NCBI GenBank assembly: GCA_965230495.1 | Contig: OZ246004.1 | Location: 2,294,001-2,358,000, forward strand | Source of the DNA: JACJYM01 sp965230495 | Lineage (GTDB): Bacteria; Bacteroidota; Bacteroidia; Chitinophagales; Saprospiraceae | Reading direction: 5' to 3' | Length of the DNA: 64,000 nucleotides | Shown: piece after piece, positions 36,597 to 47,800 of the stretch | Numbering within the stretch: the stretch's first letter is position 1 | How the letters are laid out: every line of letters starts with the position of its first letter | The notes under the pieces: generated by a model | Database searches by the model: none | Seen by the model: only the letters and a program-made list of their open reading frames with translations | Told to the model about the DNA's origin: nothing | Translations under genes and position numbers: made by a program

Positions 36597-36927
36597 TCTT
36601 TGGACTAACATCATTCTATAGGTTGAAATAGTTATTAGAATTAATAACTATAAGGTCTATTATACATTTTAAAGTGACTCATTCAAGCCACAGAGCAAAT
36701 ACAGGCACAAATATATAAATAATTATAATATGATATACTACCTTTTATTAGGTATTTTTTATATAAAATATTAAACATATATATAAAAGACTGCTATATA
36801 GATTCAAATAAGAGTTATTTTATGACGTAAAATAAAAAAAGCCCCCCTCCAATTGCTTAGAGAGAGGCCATCCCAAAAACCGATTTATCTTAACTCAATT
36901 TCTGAGTTTAATGATCTATATTATTAA
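36597..36927. other. AT-rich intergenic stretch
   Basis: No open frame with coding character. It holds the terminator of the 2024-aa gene and, at 36631-36648, a perfect 7-bp inverted repeat GTTATTA/TAATAAC with a 4-nt loop. No clear promoter consensus found for the downstream gene. Confidence 0.5.
36829..36868 (-). terminator. Terminator of the 2024-aa surface-protein gene
   Basis: On the minus strand GCCTCTCTC pairs with GAGGGGGGC (9 bp including two G-U pairs), followed by TTTTTTTATTTT. The wobble pairs form only in minus-strand RNA, which fixes the direction. Confidence 0.7.
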
Positions 36928-39900
36928 TTACTCAATCACGATCATTTTTCTAGTAGCCGTATAATCGCCACTACTCAACTGATAATAGTATACGCCTGCT
37001 CCATTCAAACTCTTCTCCTCTACTCTTATCACATTAACTCCTCTCTCTCCTCTAAGTTCTCTCTCCATCACTACCTTACCCGTTACATCATATACCGTAA
37101 ATACTGCTGATGATGACTCAGGTAAACTGTATACTATCTCTGTATTACCACTGAATGGGTTAGGCTCATTCTGTCCCAAAGCATAACTAGCCTCTACTTC
37201 TGTTGTTCCTGTCAAGTTCAACTCTATACCTCCCACACTCAAGTTATCTCCTGTGTATACCTCTGCTCTCGTAACATCTGAACTAATACCTACCATATCA
37301 CTCAATCTTCCTGATCTCTCCGCTACTAACACTATAGTAAACAACGACTCGCCATCTAATGAACTTACCGATTCTCTACTATTCCAACTCATCGTTATCT
37401 GATCTGATGATATCACTCCTACATTACTGCTCGCTATATCTAACAATCCACTCTCTACTCCTCCGTAGATCATGCCTTCCAGATTCATCGTAAACTGATA
37501 ACCATATACATCCGCAAAGTCCCCACTACTCAATACCAATCTCACCTCTTCGCCTGCCTCTACTTCTCTATCCTCACTCTGTAGGTTGATCACTCTGCTA
37601 CTTCTTACTTCACTATCTCCTCCCTTAGCATTCAACTCAACACTTCCATTTACATCTCCTATCTTAACCGCTACAAAGTTCTCCGAATCTCTGTTACTTG
37701 ATAAGCCCGATATGTCATTCAACTCTACAAATGGCCATGGATTACTCGCATCCATCGAACTGCCCTCTACTACAAATCTCCAACTCTCATTGTCCGGTAA
37801 GTCATCATTCACATACAATCCTAATATCAACTTTCTCAATTGTGTCAAATCACTCGCTGTGATACTCTCACTATTATTGATGTCTGCTGCTATCAACTTA
37901 TATGGACTATCTAAATTAGTCAAACCTAATATGTGTCGCTGAATCAACACTAAATCCAATGTACTTACTCCATTCTTGTAATCTATGTCATTAGCTGCAC
38001 TTAACTGGAAGTCATTGCCATTCGCTAAGTTGTTAAACGCATAGTCTCCACTCGCATTCGTTGTCGTTGCTTTTGGATATTCTGGCATCACTGCATCTAC
38101 ATATACATTCGCTCCACTCAATGGTGTACCTACTTCTGTACTTATGTTTCCTGATACTCTTGATCCACCTGTTGGATCACATGCTCCCTGATTGTCTGCT
38201 AATGTCAAGTATACTACACAGAAATCACTGTTCAACTTCTCATCCCATACTGTCATGTGTACCTCTGCCTGTGGAAAATCATCACATGTATACACCATGC
38301 CTGATGTCTGTAATTCTGGCATCCACAACTGTAACTCTCCATTGTTATAAGCCGCTATCGTACTCGCCTTTGCAACAGGATATGCTCCTCCATCTCCATT
38401 CCAATCTACAAACCCATTCGCATTGAAATAGTGACTTACTCCTACATTCAATAATCTGTTCTGGATAATCGTATCTGTTATCTGTGGTGCTAACTCATCA
38501 AACGTATATAGTAAATCCTCCTGTGCCGTACAGTTATCAAAACTATTTACATTGAAATCACTCGCCCATAATTCTACCATACCATTCTCCATTACCGCAC
38601 TACTGATATTGATACAGTATGGCGTCGGTGCCTTCTTATCTACCACCATGATATCATACTTACAACTTCTGTTGTTCCCACAACCATCTGTTACATACCA
38701 CTCTACCTTGTGGTTACTCATATTACCACTGATCACCTCAGGTACCGTAATACTGATCTCTCCATCATTCGCCGTCGCTGCTACATATATATCTGGTATA
38801 CCATTTCCATTCGTGTCATTAAACTGACTGTCATTGCTTGGTAAGAAACTACTGAACTCATAGTCTATCGTCCCATCTGCCCATGTATCTACCAATACCT
38901 GCCACTTCAACCAACTCGTAGGACAATTCTCACTACCTGGATCATTCGCACTGTTCGTCAACGTCAATACATGCTCACAGTTCGCATCCAAACTAAACAT
39001 CTTATCATCACAATCCAATATCTCTGGTCTTGTGTCATCAAATACCTTGATCACCTGTGTATGCTCATACAAACCTTCGCCATTCCATCCCGGTGCATTT
39101 GGCTCATACTGACACCAATCAATCACTGTAAAGTGATTCAAGATCTTGAAACATGCGCCATCCTCAAAGTCAAATGTATCTGACTCTACTGTATATCCTA
39201 TTACATCACATGGGCCTGCTGTCCAACCTGGCTCTCCTCCATCTACTTCATCTGGACATCCATCTACCTCTCTGTCTCTTGGCCAGTTGATATTTCCATC
39301 AAATGGTGCCAAGGCTGTCAAATCGATTCGCTGATCACAGAATAAACTTGTATTACCCTCTATATTCCATCTTCTGATTACAAAACCTGCTCCACAGGCA
39401 TCCAAGTTTACTACCAAGTCTCTGTACTCTACTGCTATCCCTGCACACGTACCAAAAGCCTCTGCTTCTCCTGTCATACTCAAATCAGTGTAATCCATAT
39501 CACAAGTTAATACTACATCCGGTGGACATACTATCGCTGGGGCCAACTTATCATCTACTCTCACATTCGCCCATGTCTCATTATAATTATCACTCTGACC
39601 ATTTACTACATCACCGTATGCTCCACTCATATTACCATCATCCCATACTCGTAACCATACCTTTACTATTCCGTATGGTCTCCCTGTCTCTGGATCTATC
39701 TCCGTCAAGTCTGCACAACAGAACTTAACATGCTCACCATTATCAGGATCATAGTTTGGACTCGTTGGATTTGGACTTCCATCTTGTGGGTGCCCATCTG
39801 CATTATATGTGGCATTTCCTCGAATATCACAGTTGTCACTGTCTCTTCTGATCTCTATGTGTACTTCACTACAACCATCATGACTGCCATTATTCACCTG

Positions 39901-42900
39901 ATGTGCATATAACTTCGCCAATCCATCATTGTTCGTTCCACTACTTGTTAAACTTACTACCAAATTCTGGAAAGCACTCGCTACCGGTGCTGTCTTATCT
40001 GCTACCGTCAATAATACCGTCTGTGATGTCGTATTACCACAACAATCTACTGCATTATAGGTCACATTATGTACTCCTTTTGGTGCTCCTAATAACACCC
40101 ACTTGTCATTACCTTCATTACCTGGACATCCTGGACACAACGCCGTCGTTCCTACTGGCCCTGTTACATAATACGTTGGATCTGTATCACAATTATCGTG
40201 TAACTCCCATGGATGTGGTATATCTACATCTGCCTCACAACCCCATGGATTCGTACTTACTTCAAAATCTAATGCCGTAAAGGTTGGCCCTTCCTGATCT
40301 ACTGCCTTGATCACTTGTACATGCTCTGCCTGTGTCAAGTTACACCAGTCTAATATCGTCCATGTTCTGATCACTTTCTTATTACCTCCACATACTCCAC
40401 CACATGCACTCAATTCCTGATCACTGTAGCTAGCTATCAACTTACATACTTCTGTGTCTACCTTCTGTGGGTGTCCTCCTTGCTCATACGTTGGATATGC
40501 CCATGGGTAACCCTCATGATTCTCTACTATACTCGTATTTACATTATCTCGTGTCGTAGGATCATCAAAAAACGTCGCTATCTCCTCTGGACTAGTTCCC
40601 GCATTACATGGTAACTCTACCAATGTCGGTGGTAATGTCAAAGCATCCGCTGTAATATTGATTACATCAATAACTTGTGTACAACTACTTGAATTGCCAC
40701 TAGCATCTGTCAATTGCCATGTTCTTACTATCTGTCTCTCTATACCGCCTGTACATCCGCCTGGTATTACCTGATCACTAAATACCAACTCACTGTTGCC
40801 ACATGCATCCTGTGGTAATGGATTCGTAATCAATAAACCTACTCCATTATTAAACTCTAATGTCAAATCATTAATCGTTCCTGAGCCCGTTACTGTGATC
40901 TGCCATAATCCACCTCCTTGCTCTCCATTGAACATACTCATATCACCAAAACCTACAAATGCCGCTCCTATTCCCGCAAAAGTACTCACTAAATCTACAT
41001 TCTCTCCTGTATTCAATGTCGCACATGCATTTCCTGCCGTTATCCCTTGATTATCTGCTGTCAAATCTAACGTAGGACAGCCTGATAACGTCTGTGGCCA
41101 CATCAAATAACTAAATCCACTCGGTGCTATAATCTCTATACTCTCATCAAAACCGCCAAACGCTATATCCATATCCAAATTCAAATCCGTAACCGTGAAA
41201 CTTCCAGGAGCTACCATCTGATATGTCGTAGTCGCTGCCTGTGTCACCGGAAATGTCGCTGACATCGGTAACTCACTTACATCAAATACCTCTGGTGCCG
41301 CTGGTATATCGCCTATACAGGTTACTGAAAAATCTGTACAGTTAATCGGTGTAGCTAACTTATCCTCTACTAATATATCTCCCCAACAACTATTCCCTGT
41401 GTTAGGATCAGTTACCGTTACCGTATGACTTCCTAATGGCAACTGCAATGTCAAACCATTTACATCCGTCGGATCATCATTCAACGTAACTACATAATCA
41501 TCATAACATCCATAAGGACCTCCCTCTAAAAACATATCCGCACTGATCGTTACCTCACAATTCTCATCCAAACTGATATTCACTAAATCATTACATGCCA
41601 ATGCCGTACTTATAGGACCACTATATGGTATCACTACCAAGTCAGTCTCAAATGTCAATACATCTCCGCCCGGATCATCCATCGTCATACAATCCATTAC
41701 TATCTGGGGTGTAGCTTCCCACATCACTGTATATGTCCCTGGCGCTAAATAATCTCCACTCATCGGACCGCCTACTTGCTCTAAACTATAACATGGCCCT
41801 ACATCTTGTACCATCGCTATATTCGTAATCTGAGCCATAGCTTCTCCACCACCAGCTCCATCTAATGTACTTAAATCAAAAGTAAATGCATCGCCCGCTA
41901 CTACCGTCTCACATACACTACCCGTAGCATTCGTCGCTCCGGTAAATCCTGTAAAACTAGCTATTGTTCCTGCTGGACCCGTTATTATGAAAGGATCCCA
42001 AAATGGACTCTCACCATTCTGATATGCCCAATCAAATGACATGTCTCCATCAACAGGCGCTACTATCTCATAGATAATCTCTCCACTCGCTCCTGTACCT
42101 GCTCCCAAATTCACTTCACTCAAATTACCGTCAGCATCCAATACCTCATCAAAAGTAGCATTTCCCGTCTGAGATACAACATTTCCAGGCATAACCCCTA
42201 CCGGATCAGGACAAAATTGACATCCGTCTCCTAATAATGTAGGATCATCAAAAAACACAGCTTCTTCACACTCTCCTGGCTCTAATGCCTCATTGATAAC
42301 CGTCGCTCCTGTTAACTCACATGCTGATACACAACATGCTGCTAATTCAGTCTCTACATCCAATGCCGGTGTAATCGCTGCAAAATTAATCGTCCAATCA
42401 GTAAAAGACCCCGTGTCTCCTCCAAATTCATCATTCACAACTAATGTCCAGTCTCCATTTACCGGGGGTCCTGCTACAGATCCTGAATTAATCCCACATG
42501 TAAACGACGGAGTCGCTGTTAATGCCATACAATTATTCTCTGATGTCTCTGGTAAAACACCATTATTAGGCTGAACAGTACTTGTACTACTTGTCCATGA
42601 ATCAACACAGTCCGTCGCAGCCATATCAAACACCATGTCCAATCCTGCATCTAATCCCGTAGAACCTCCATTATTTATTGTTAGAAAAAATTCAGTACCA
42701 TCTGGTGCTAATAATGATATCTCCAAATCCGATCCAAAAGTATGCGTAATACCCGTAATCGTTACATCTGTAATATCATAGTTATACCCAACAGTCGCAG
42801 GTATATCTAATGTAGCAGCCGCAGCCTCTGGACATGGGTTGTTTACCGTAGTAGCAACCCCGCCTGTAACCGTAGCTACAAAGTTCGTCACCCCCGATGT

Positions 42901-43002
42901 CCCTGTCGCTGGTATATTACCCCCAGTTCCAGTTCCACTCTGTCCCATAAGAAACAGCGGAAGTGCAAACAAACACAAAATTGTTAAAAATTTAATTTTC
43001 AT
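36928..43002 (-). CDS. Giant P-domain/HYR/dockerin/cohesin-like T9SS type A surface protein
   Basis: 2024 aa with a signal peptide (MKIKFLTILCLFALPLFLMG, cut near Q). Two proprotein-convertase P-like jelly rolls: about 34-204 (ISLLAPDGTEFFLTINNGGS, GDWTLVVNDEFGGDTGS) and about 570-724 (ESIEIIAPSGFSY, GGGLWQITVTGSG). HYR-like repeats fill the middle. A dockerin-type module (about 1669-1734; NGVSTLDLVLIQRHILGL, DINNSESITASDL), a cohesin-like domain (about 1814-1930) and a type A sorting domain (NEPNPFSGN, GVYYYQLSSG) end the protein. It starts 22 bp after a small secreted-protein gene. Codon choice looks richer in G (GGG, GCG, GAG, AGT) than in its paralogues. Confidence 0.93.
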   Translation of the reverse strand: MKIKFLTILCLFALPLFLMGQSGTGTGGNIPATGTSGVTNFVATVTGGVATTVNNPCPEAAAATLDIPATVGYNYDITDVTITGITHTFGSDLEISLLAPDGTEFFLTINNGGSTGLDAGLDMVFDMAATDCVDSWTSSTSTVQPNNGVLPETSENNCMALTATPSFTCGINSGSVAGPPVNGDWTLVVNDEFGGDTGSFTDWTINFAAITPALDVETELAACCVSACELTGATVINEALEPGECEEAVFFDDPTLLGDGCQFCPDPVGVMPGNVVSQTGNATFDEVLDADGNLSEVNLGAGTGASGEIIYEIVAPVDGDMSFDWAYQNGESPFWDPFIITGPAGTIASFTGFTGATNATGSVCETVVAGDAFTFDLSTLDGAGGGEAMAQITNIAMVQDVGPCYSLEQVGGPMSGDYLAPGTYTVMWEATPQIVMDCMTMDDPGGDVLTFETDLVVIPYSGPISTALACNDLVNISLDENCEVTISADMFLEGGPYGCYDDYVVTLNDDPTDVNGLTLQLPLGSHTVTVTDPNTGNSCWGDILVEDKLATPINCTDFSVTCIGDIPAAPEVFDVSELPMSATFPVTQAATTTYQMVAPGSFTVTDLNLDMDIAFGGFDESIEIIAPSGFSYLMWPQTLSGCPTLDLTADNQGITAGNACATLNTGENVDLVSTFAGIGAAFVGFGDMSMFNGEQGGGLWQITVTGSGTINDLTLEFNNGVGLLITNPLPQDACGNSELVFSDQVIPGGCTGGIERQIVRTWQLTDASGNSSSCTQVIDVINITADALTLPPTLVELPCNAGTSPEEIATFFDDPTTRDNVNTSIVENHEGYPWAYPTYEQGGHPQKVDTEVCKLIASYSDQELSACGGVCGGNKKVIRTWTILDWCNLTQAEHVQVIKAVDQEGPTFTALDFEVSTNPWGCEADVDIPHPWELHDNCDTDPTYYVTGPVGTTALCPGCPGNEGNDKWVLLGAPKGVHNVTYNAVDCCGNTTSQTVLLTVADKTAPVASAFQNLVVSLTSSGTNNDGLAKLYAHQVNNGSHDGCSEVHIEIRRDSDNCDIRGNATYNADGHPQDGSPNPTSPNYDPDNGEHVKFCCADLTEIDPETGRPYGIVKVWLRVWDDGNMSGAYGDVVNGQSDNYNETWANVRVDDKLAPAIVCPPDVVLTCDMDYTDLSMTGEAEAFGTCAGIAVEYRDLVVNLDACGAGFVIRRWNIEGNTSLFCDQRIDLTALAPFDGNINWPRDREVDGCPDEVDGGEPGWTAGPCDVIGYTVESDTFDFEDGACFKILNHFTVIDWCQYEPNAPGWNGEGLYEHTQVIKVFDDTRPEILDCDDKMFSLDANCEHVLTLTNSANDPGSENCPTSWLKWQVLVDTWADGTIDYEFSSFLPSNDSQFNDTNGNGIPDIYVAATANDGEISITVPEVISGNMSNHKVEWYVTDGCGNNRSCKYDIMVVDKKAPTPYCINISSAVMENGMVELWASDFNVNSFDNCTAQEDLLYTFDELAPQITDTIIQNRLLNVGVSHYFNANGFVDWNGDGGAYPVAKASTIAAYNNGELQLWMPELQTSGMVYTCDDFPQAEVHMTVWDEKLNSDFCVVYLTLADNQGACDPTGGSRVSGNISTEVGTPLSGANVYVDAVMPEYPKATTTNASGDYAFNNLANGNDFQLSAANDIDYKNGVSTLDLVLIQRHILGLTNLDSPYKLIAADINNSESITASDLTQLRKLILGLYVNDDLPDNESWRFVVEGSSMDASNPWPFVELNDISGLSSNRDSENFVAVKIGDVNGSVELNAKGGDSEVRSSRVINLQSEDREVEAGEEVRLVLSSGDFADVYGYQFTMNLEGMIYGGVESGLLDIASSNVGVISSDQITMSWNSRESVSSLDGESLFTIVLVAERSGRLSDMVGISSDVTRAEVYTGDNLSVGGIELNLTGTTEVEASYALGQNEPNPFSGNTEIVYSLPESSSAVFTVYDVTGKVVMERELRGERGVNVIRVEEKSLNGAGVYYYQLSSGDYTATRKMIVIE

Positions 43003-43016
43003 GAGATTGAGTTTTG
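42999..43016 (-). repeat. Start-site leader repeat, copy 1
   Basis: CAAAACTCAATCTCATGA on the minus strand, ending just past the ATG of the 2024-aa gene. Identical over 18 nt to copy 2 at the preceding gene. Confidence 0.7.
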
Positions 43017-43024
43017 TTTTTTAA

Positions 43025-43384
43025 TTAAGATAATAAATTCTTTAGCTCGCTTAAATAGGGCGTAACTAATACTCGACGCTCCGCCGGGCCTTGACTTAAA
43101 TGTGTCTCGATGGTCTGGAATACAGGAGCTACCTCCTTCACTTCCTGAATCATCTCAACCATGTGCTCCATAATGTAGACTTTCATCTTCTTATCCACAA
43201 CAGGATTTGGAGCCTGTACACCATTACTTGTCGGAGGTACATCCGGTAATGCTTGCACTCGCTCTATTTCCAACTGTAAGATCGTGATCGCCTCATCTGC
43301 TGGTACGTACTGACCGTAACTTACACTCCCCAACATAGTGAAGATCGCTACAATCAAACTTTTCATAATAATTTTACAATTCAT
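43025..43384 (-). CDS. Small secreted protein of unknown function
   Basis: 119 aa. After a short polar start (MNCKIIMKS) there is a signal-type segment ending in SYGQ; the alternative ATG at residue 7 gives a cleaner signal peptide. The mature part is mostly helical and charged (LQLEIERVQALPDV, MVEMIQEVKEVAPVFQTIE). No family recognised. It sits 22 bp upstream of the 2024-aa surface gene and shares its 18-nt start leader, so the two are one transcript and may work together. Confidence 0.75.
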   Translation of the reverse strand: MNCKIIMKSLIVAIFTMLGSVSYGQYVPADEAITILQLEIERVQALPDVPPTSNGVQAPNPVVDKKMKVYIMEHMVEMIQEVKEVAPVFQTIETHLSQGPAERRVLVTPYLSELKNLLS

Positions 43385-43398
43385 GAGATTGAGTTTTG
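43381..43398 (-). repeat. Start-site leader repeat, copy 2
   Basis: CAAAACTCAATCTCATGA on the minus strand, ending just past the ATG of the 119-aa gene. A related form (CAAAATTGGATCTCATGA, 15/18) precedes the start at 36493/36496. Confidence 0.7.
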
Positions 43399-43810
43399 AT
43401 TAAAAAATTTTTATTCAAATAAATAATTAGCCTAATTTATAAACACAATCATCATATTCAATACATACCCATCATGGTACACATCAAATACAATAACCAT
43501 CATTAGCCCAATCAACTCTCCTAGTCAATCAGACTCCTTTTACCTTAGTTGTTTTGAAACTCCATAACACCAGATTATCGTGCTATGTATTTTATCGAGA
43601 AGAATAGGTCACGGAAAATATCCCCCTCACAGTTCAGTTCCAAGTCGTAGCTTCTTATGATTGTTAATAAACATTACTACTTACTAACATATCAGAGACA
43701 AAGATACATCTCTAAGTCATTTTATTATAACTACAAAATGGTATATTAAATATATAAAATAAAAATATATGTAAGGGGCTTATATACTGTGATATTGTCT
43801 CCTATAGACT
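43399..43810. other. Intergenic stretch, possible long 5' leader
   Basis: Non-coding on both strands as far as I can see. It contains a minus-strand TATCTTTG (43699-43706), which would give a leader of about 310 nt for the 119-aa/2024-aa transcript. No terminator for the porP gene is obvious. Confidence 0.4.
43699..43706 (-). promoter_or_regulatory. -7-like TATCTTTG
   Basis: Exact TAnnTTTG on the minus strand; the nearest upstream TTTG (43734-43737) is 27 bp away, longer than ideal. Confidence 0.3.
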
Positions 43811-44755
43811 TTAATTTATCTCAGGATTCAAGATGAACTCTTTCTCCTTTTTAGTTCCCAAGTTTAGAGTCATCATAATTTCATGAGATCCGTTATTATA
43901 ATCTTGAAAATCATGAGATGACACATTATATGAATAATAAACATTTAATGCGTCTACATTTGTGCCCAATAAAAATCCTAACCTCTTATCAGCACCAACA
44001 GTATATGTTATTCCAGATGTGAATTTATCTTCCAAAAAGCCAAAACGAGCATTTAAGTCAATATGCGTAGGAACTTCATTAAGCTTTTTTACCATAATTG
44101 ATGGTGTTAAATTAATTCCTGTAGTTTTTGAAGTCATCTTATATCCAAGACTAAAAATAAACCCTAGTTCTCTCTCATTATTCTCGTCTTCATCAAGTCT
44201 CGAACTAACTAATGATGGAATAGCAAGTCCATACTCTATTTTTTTATCATATAAACCAAATACACCGAAAGAAGCGTCAAAAAACTGTGTTCCATCTAAC
44301 CTACTCAATAGAAGTTGGTCGTCAATATCAGTAAAGCCATTAATAACATCGTCTACTTTATGTTCTATAAACTCTCCCGACAATCCGAAATTTATTTTGT
44401 TTTTAGGTGACTCTATCATGTAAGAAAAGCTCAATTGCCCCTTAGTAATTTTTAAACCACCGTATGAATCCTGAAGAAAGATTATTCCCAAACCTAATCT
44501 ATCCGCTACAGGGCCATTATACCCAATAGTAATAGTCTTAGGAGAGCCGTCGAATGTAGACCACTTGTTACGGTAATTCAAGAATATTTGTTGATACCCA
44601 TCAAAGCCTGTTGCTCCTACATTAACCAAATATGGATTGATATAGGATTGAGTGAATATATACCTCTCGTCAAGATATCTTTCCTGAGCTACAGTATATT
44701 GCGTTGAACAAAACAACAACAATATCACTAAACATCTATTGATCAAAGAATTCAT
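43811..44755 (-). CDS. PorP/SprF family T9SS membrane protein
   Basis: 314 aa with a signal peptide (MNSLINRCLVILLLFCSTQY). The mature start RYLDERYIFTQSYINPYLVN and NYRNKWSTFDGSPKTITIGY match PorP/SprF proteins: an outer-membrane barrel with F-x-N-Y-R-x-Q/K-W. In Flavobacterium the paralogue SprF is needed to export and attach the type B cargo SprB. Here the gene lies 45 bp downstream of a type B cargo gene on the same strand, so it is probably the dedicated partner of that 1058-aa protein. Confidence 0.92.
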   Translation of the reverse strand: MNSLINRCLVILLLFCSTQYTVAQERYLDERYIFTQSYINPYLVNVGATGFDGYQQIFLNYRNKWSTFDGSPKTITIGYNGPVADRLGLGIIFLQDSYGGLKITKGQLSFSYMIESPKNKINFGLSGEFIEHKVDDVINGFTDIDDQLLLSRLDGTQFFDASFGVFGLYDKKIEYGLAIPSLVSSRLDEDENNERELGFIFSLGYKMTSKTTGINLTPSIMVKKLNEVPTHIDLNARFGFLEDKFTSGITYTVGADKRLGFLLGTNVDALNVYYSYNVSSHDFQDYNNGSHEIMMTLNLGTKKEKEFILNPEIN

Positions 44756-44800
44756 CTGTTTATTTTTATTATTCTAATAATTCTAAAGAATCACTAAATT

Positions 44801-47800
44801 TTAATCTCTTAATAAAGTTACTGTACCTTTAAATAATCTCGTATCAGTTGAATTTGGATTTACTTCCAATACCCACATATATGCACTCTCCGGCAACTCT
44901 TCCAAGTCAGAATCCAAACCATTCCAAGTATTATTATAATCAGTTTGTGAATAAACTATTCTACCCCATCTATCATAGATGGTCAATACATTTGGAAAAC
45001 TGTCAACACAAGAGATTTGAAAAAATTCATTTTTATTATCTCCGTTAGGGGTAATAACCAATGCCGCTATATAACAAGGGTCTACTGGAGGTCCACCAAT
45101 AAATGGAACTTCAATATTTGATAACATCACCTGACAGCCGTTCACATCGGTCACAAATACATTATAAAAACCTGGGCACAAATCATCCTGATTAGGCTGA
45201 TCGGGCAATGTACCACCCCAATCATATACATAATCTTCAACTCCTCCCATTACTTCCACATCAATAAAGCCATCACAATTATCAGATTGAGAAGTACTTC
45301 CTCCGGAATCATCAATTGATATTTCCAAAGGATCTGGCTCTGTAATCACAAAACTAGTATCAAATGGTGTATCTCCATTTGCATTATTAATTGTTAGGTT
45401 GTACGAACCCGCTCCAAGATTGTCAAACTGAAATGAGGTTTCATCCGTAACAATCATATCACTAGCTGCTCCAGACAATACCGCTGTATAAGTAGGTAAT
45501 CCCACATTTATATTCACCATTATGGATGCATCCATATCACCAAAACAAGCTAAGTCAAAGCCATTATTATCCATTCCATTTGTCACATTAACACTGGCTT
45601 CAATTGAACCATTTTCGATAACATCCATTATCTTAATCGTATCAGTGACAAATTCACAGTTATTGGCATCAGTTATTGTAAGCACATAATTTCCTGCCGC
45701 TACACTTTCCTCAACCATATTCCCAGAAGTTTGGCTATCCGCAATTGGAGTTCCATCTGTATTCCATGAAAGTGAATAAGGAGATGTACCTCCCATCCAA
45801 GTCACTTTAATACTTCCATTAGCCATACCTTCACTAGAAGATTGAGTCACTATACCATCCATTGCAACAACAAGTTCATCTGGTTCAATTATCTCAACAA
45901 CGTCCGTATTAGAATTTCCCAAGGCATCGGTAACAGTTATAGTATAGGTATCGGGTCCTAAATTCGTGAAGCTACCCCCACTAATCTCAACTGTATAATC
46001 TGGACACCCTCCTGAAATACTTTGCATATCTACAGTAATAGAACCATCCATCTCTCCAAAGCAAGAAATATCATCTTTTGATACATCAAAAGTGACATTA
46101 GTATCAATATCTCTGGCAATAACAAACTCTTTACTTACAGGTCCACAATTATTAGCATCATCAACCATTATAGTATATGTACCCGGCTCTAAGCCCGTTG
46201 GATTTGTTTCTCCATCAGGTATTGAAGTACCAGTGGACGACCAAGTAACTGAATAATTTGGTGTACCTCCAGAAATAGTTACATTAATACTGCCATCATC
46301 TTCACATCCTGCGTCCATTTCAGTTCCATCCACAGCAAGTGCTGCATCCGGACCTTCAATCTCAAAGTCTTCTGACATTCCCGGACAACTTGAATTATCC
46401 GAACAATTATCAATTCTTAAAGAATAACTTCCAGCTCCAACACTTGTCAAGTTACAGTCATCAAGGTCTCTGGTAATTTCTTGCCCACCTGGTAATGTCC
46501 ATACACATTCACATCCTGAGTCAGGATCAATAGTCAAACTAACTATAATGTTTCCAGTATTTTCTCCAAAACATTGAACATCATCCACCCTTACCTCCTC
46601 TATCTCACATGTATCAGTACAAGTTATCTCAATTGAACCATCCATAGCCTCACTTGACACCTCCACTGTTTCATTACTAATCTCCAAATCTTTGATTTGA
46701 ATAGTCGAAGTATTACCACAATCTCCAATAAGATCAAAACACAATTCGAATATCTTCGTATTATCATCTTCTGATATGCAATTTCCATTAGGTGTATTCC
46801 AAGTAAAAGTTATATTGCCACTTGAGGTCTCATTATAATCCGTGGCATCCAGTCCTGGCAGGTTATAGGCTTGCGAACCTGTCCAATCTAATAATGCATC
46901 GTCGTACATAAAAGTACATTCAATACTATTAACGCAATCAAAATCCTGAACCGTAAACATCACACAGACATTACTTCCTTCCGATCCGGATTCATCCGAA
47001 CAAATCAGCTTTACAGGATCTTGAGGCATATCAACTATAATCACCTTTCCATTATTAACTTCAACTACATCAACTACGTCCCCGTCGTTAAACTCTATTT
47101 CCAATGGATCGTCTGTAAAGTTAACATTTGACATCTGTCCTACCGTCCCTAATACATTAAAACATAGTTCCATCAGCTCATCTCCATCAGCTAAGGTGAC
47201 AGGATTCATACCAGTATTATCAAACCATAAAAACTGCACATGCCCATCATCCACACCATTGTCTATAACTGTCATTCCTGATAAGGCAGATGAAGTAAGA
47301 GATACATATTCTAAAATTGTCTGATCCCAATTAAACGAGCCCTGAGCGGCCTCAATAGTAGAAAAATTAGCCACGGTAATAGGAAGACATACTTGACTAC
47401 CTGGCTGTGCTTCAATCATTGGCACATTTATAGTCAAGTCATCTCCACCTCCACCACCTCCACAATCTGTACCATTTATAGAAACAGTACCTTCACTATC
47501 AGAACCACCAATATTCTCAAAATTTTCATCCCCAAATTCAATTGCAATGGGGTCACCATTCATAAAAATGGTGGTCTCATCACAAGGCATTCCTGTAGGT
47601 GCAAAATTAATCGTATAAATCACTGTATTATTTGCCAAAGTATTAGGATCTCCTATTGGATCATTCCAAGAAACTCCTAAAAAGCCATCAATCATCATAC
47701 CGGAAACACTCGTACTAAAATTGGCTTCGGTTGGGGTAAAATCAGGTAACTGATCTGTTACATTAGAAACACTTACATACTCTAGCACATCCGGATCCCA

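Noticed and set aside
37586..43024. Many plus-strand open frames across the 2024-aa gene
   Set aside because: They are mirror frames of a purine-rich coding strand; none has a credible start region, signal or family motif.
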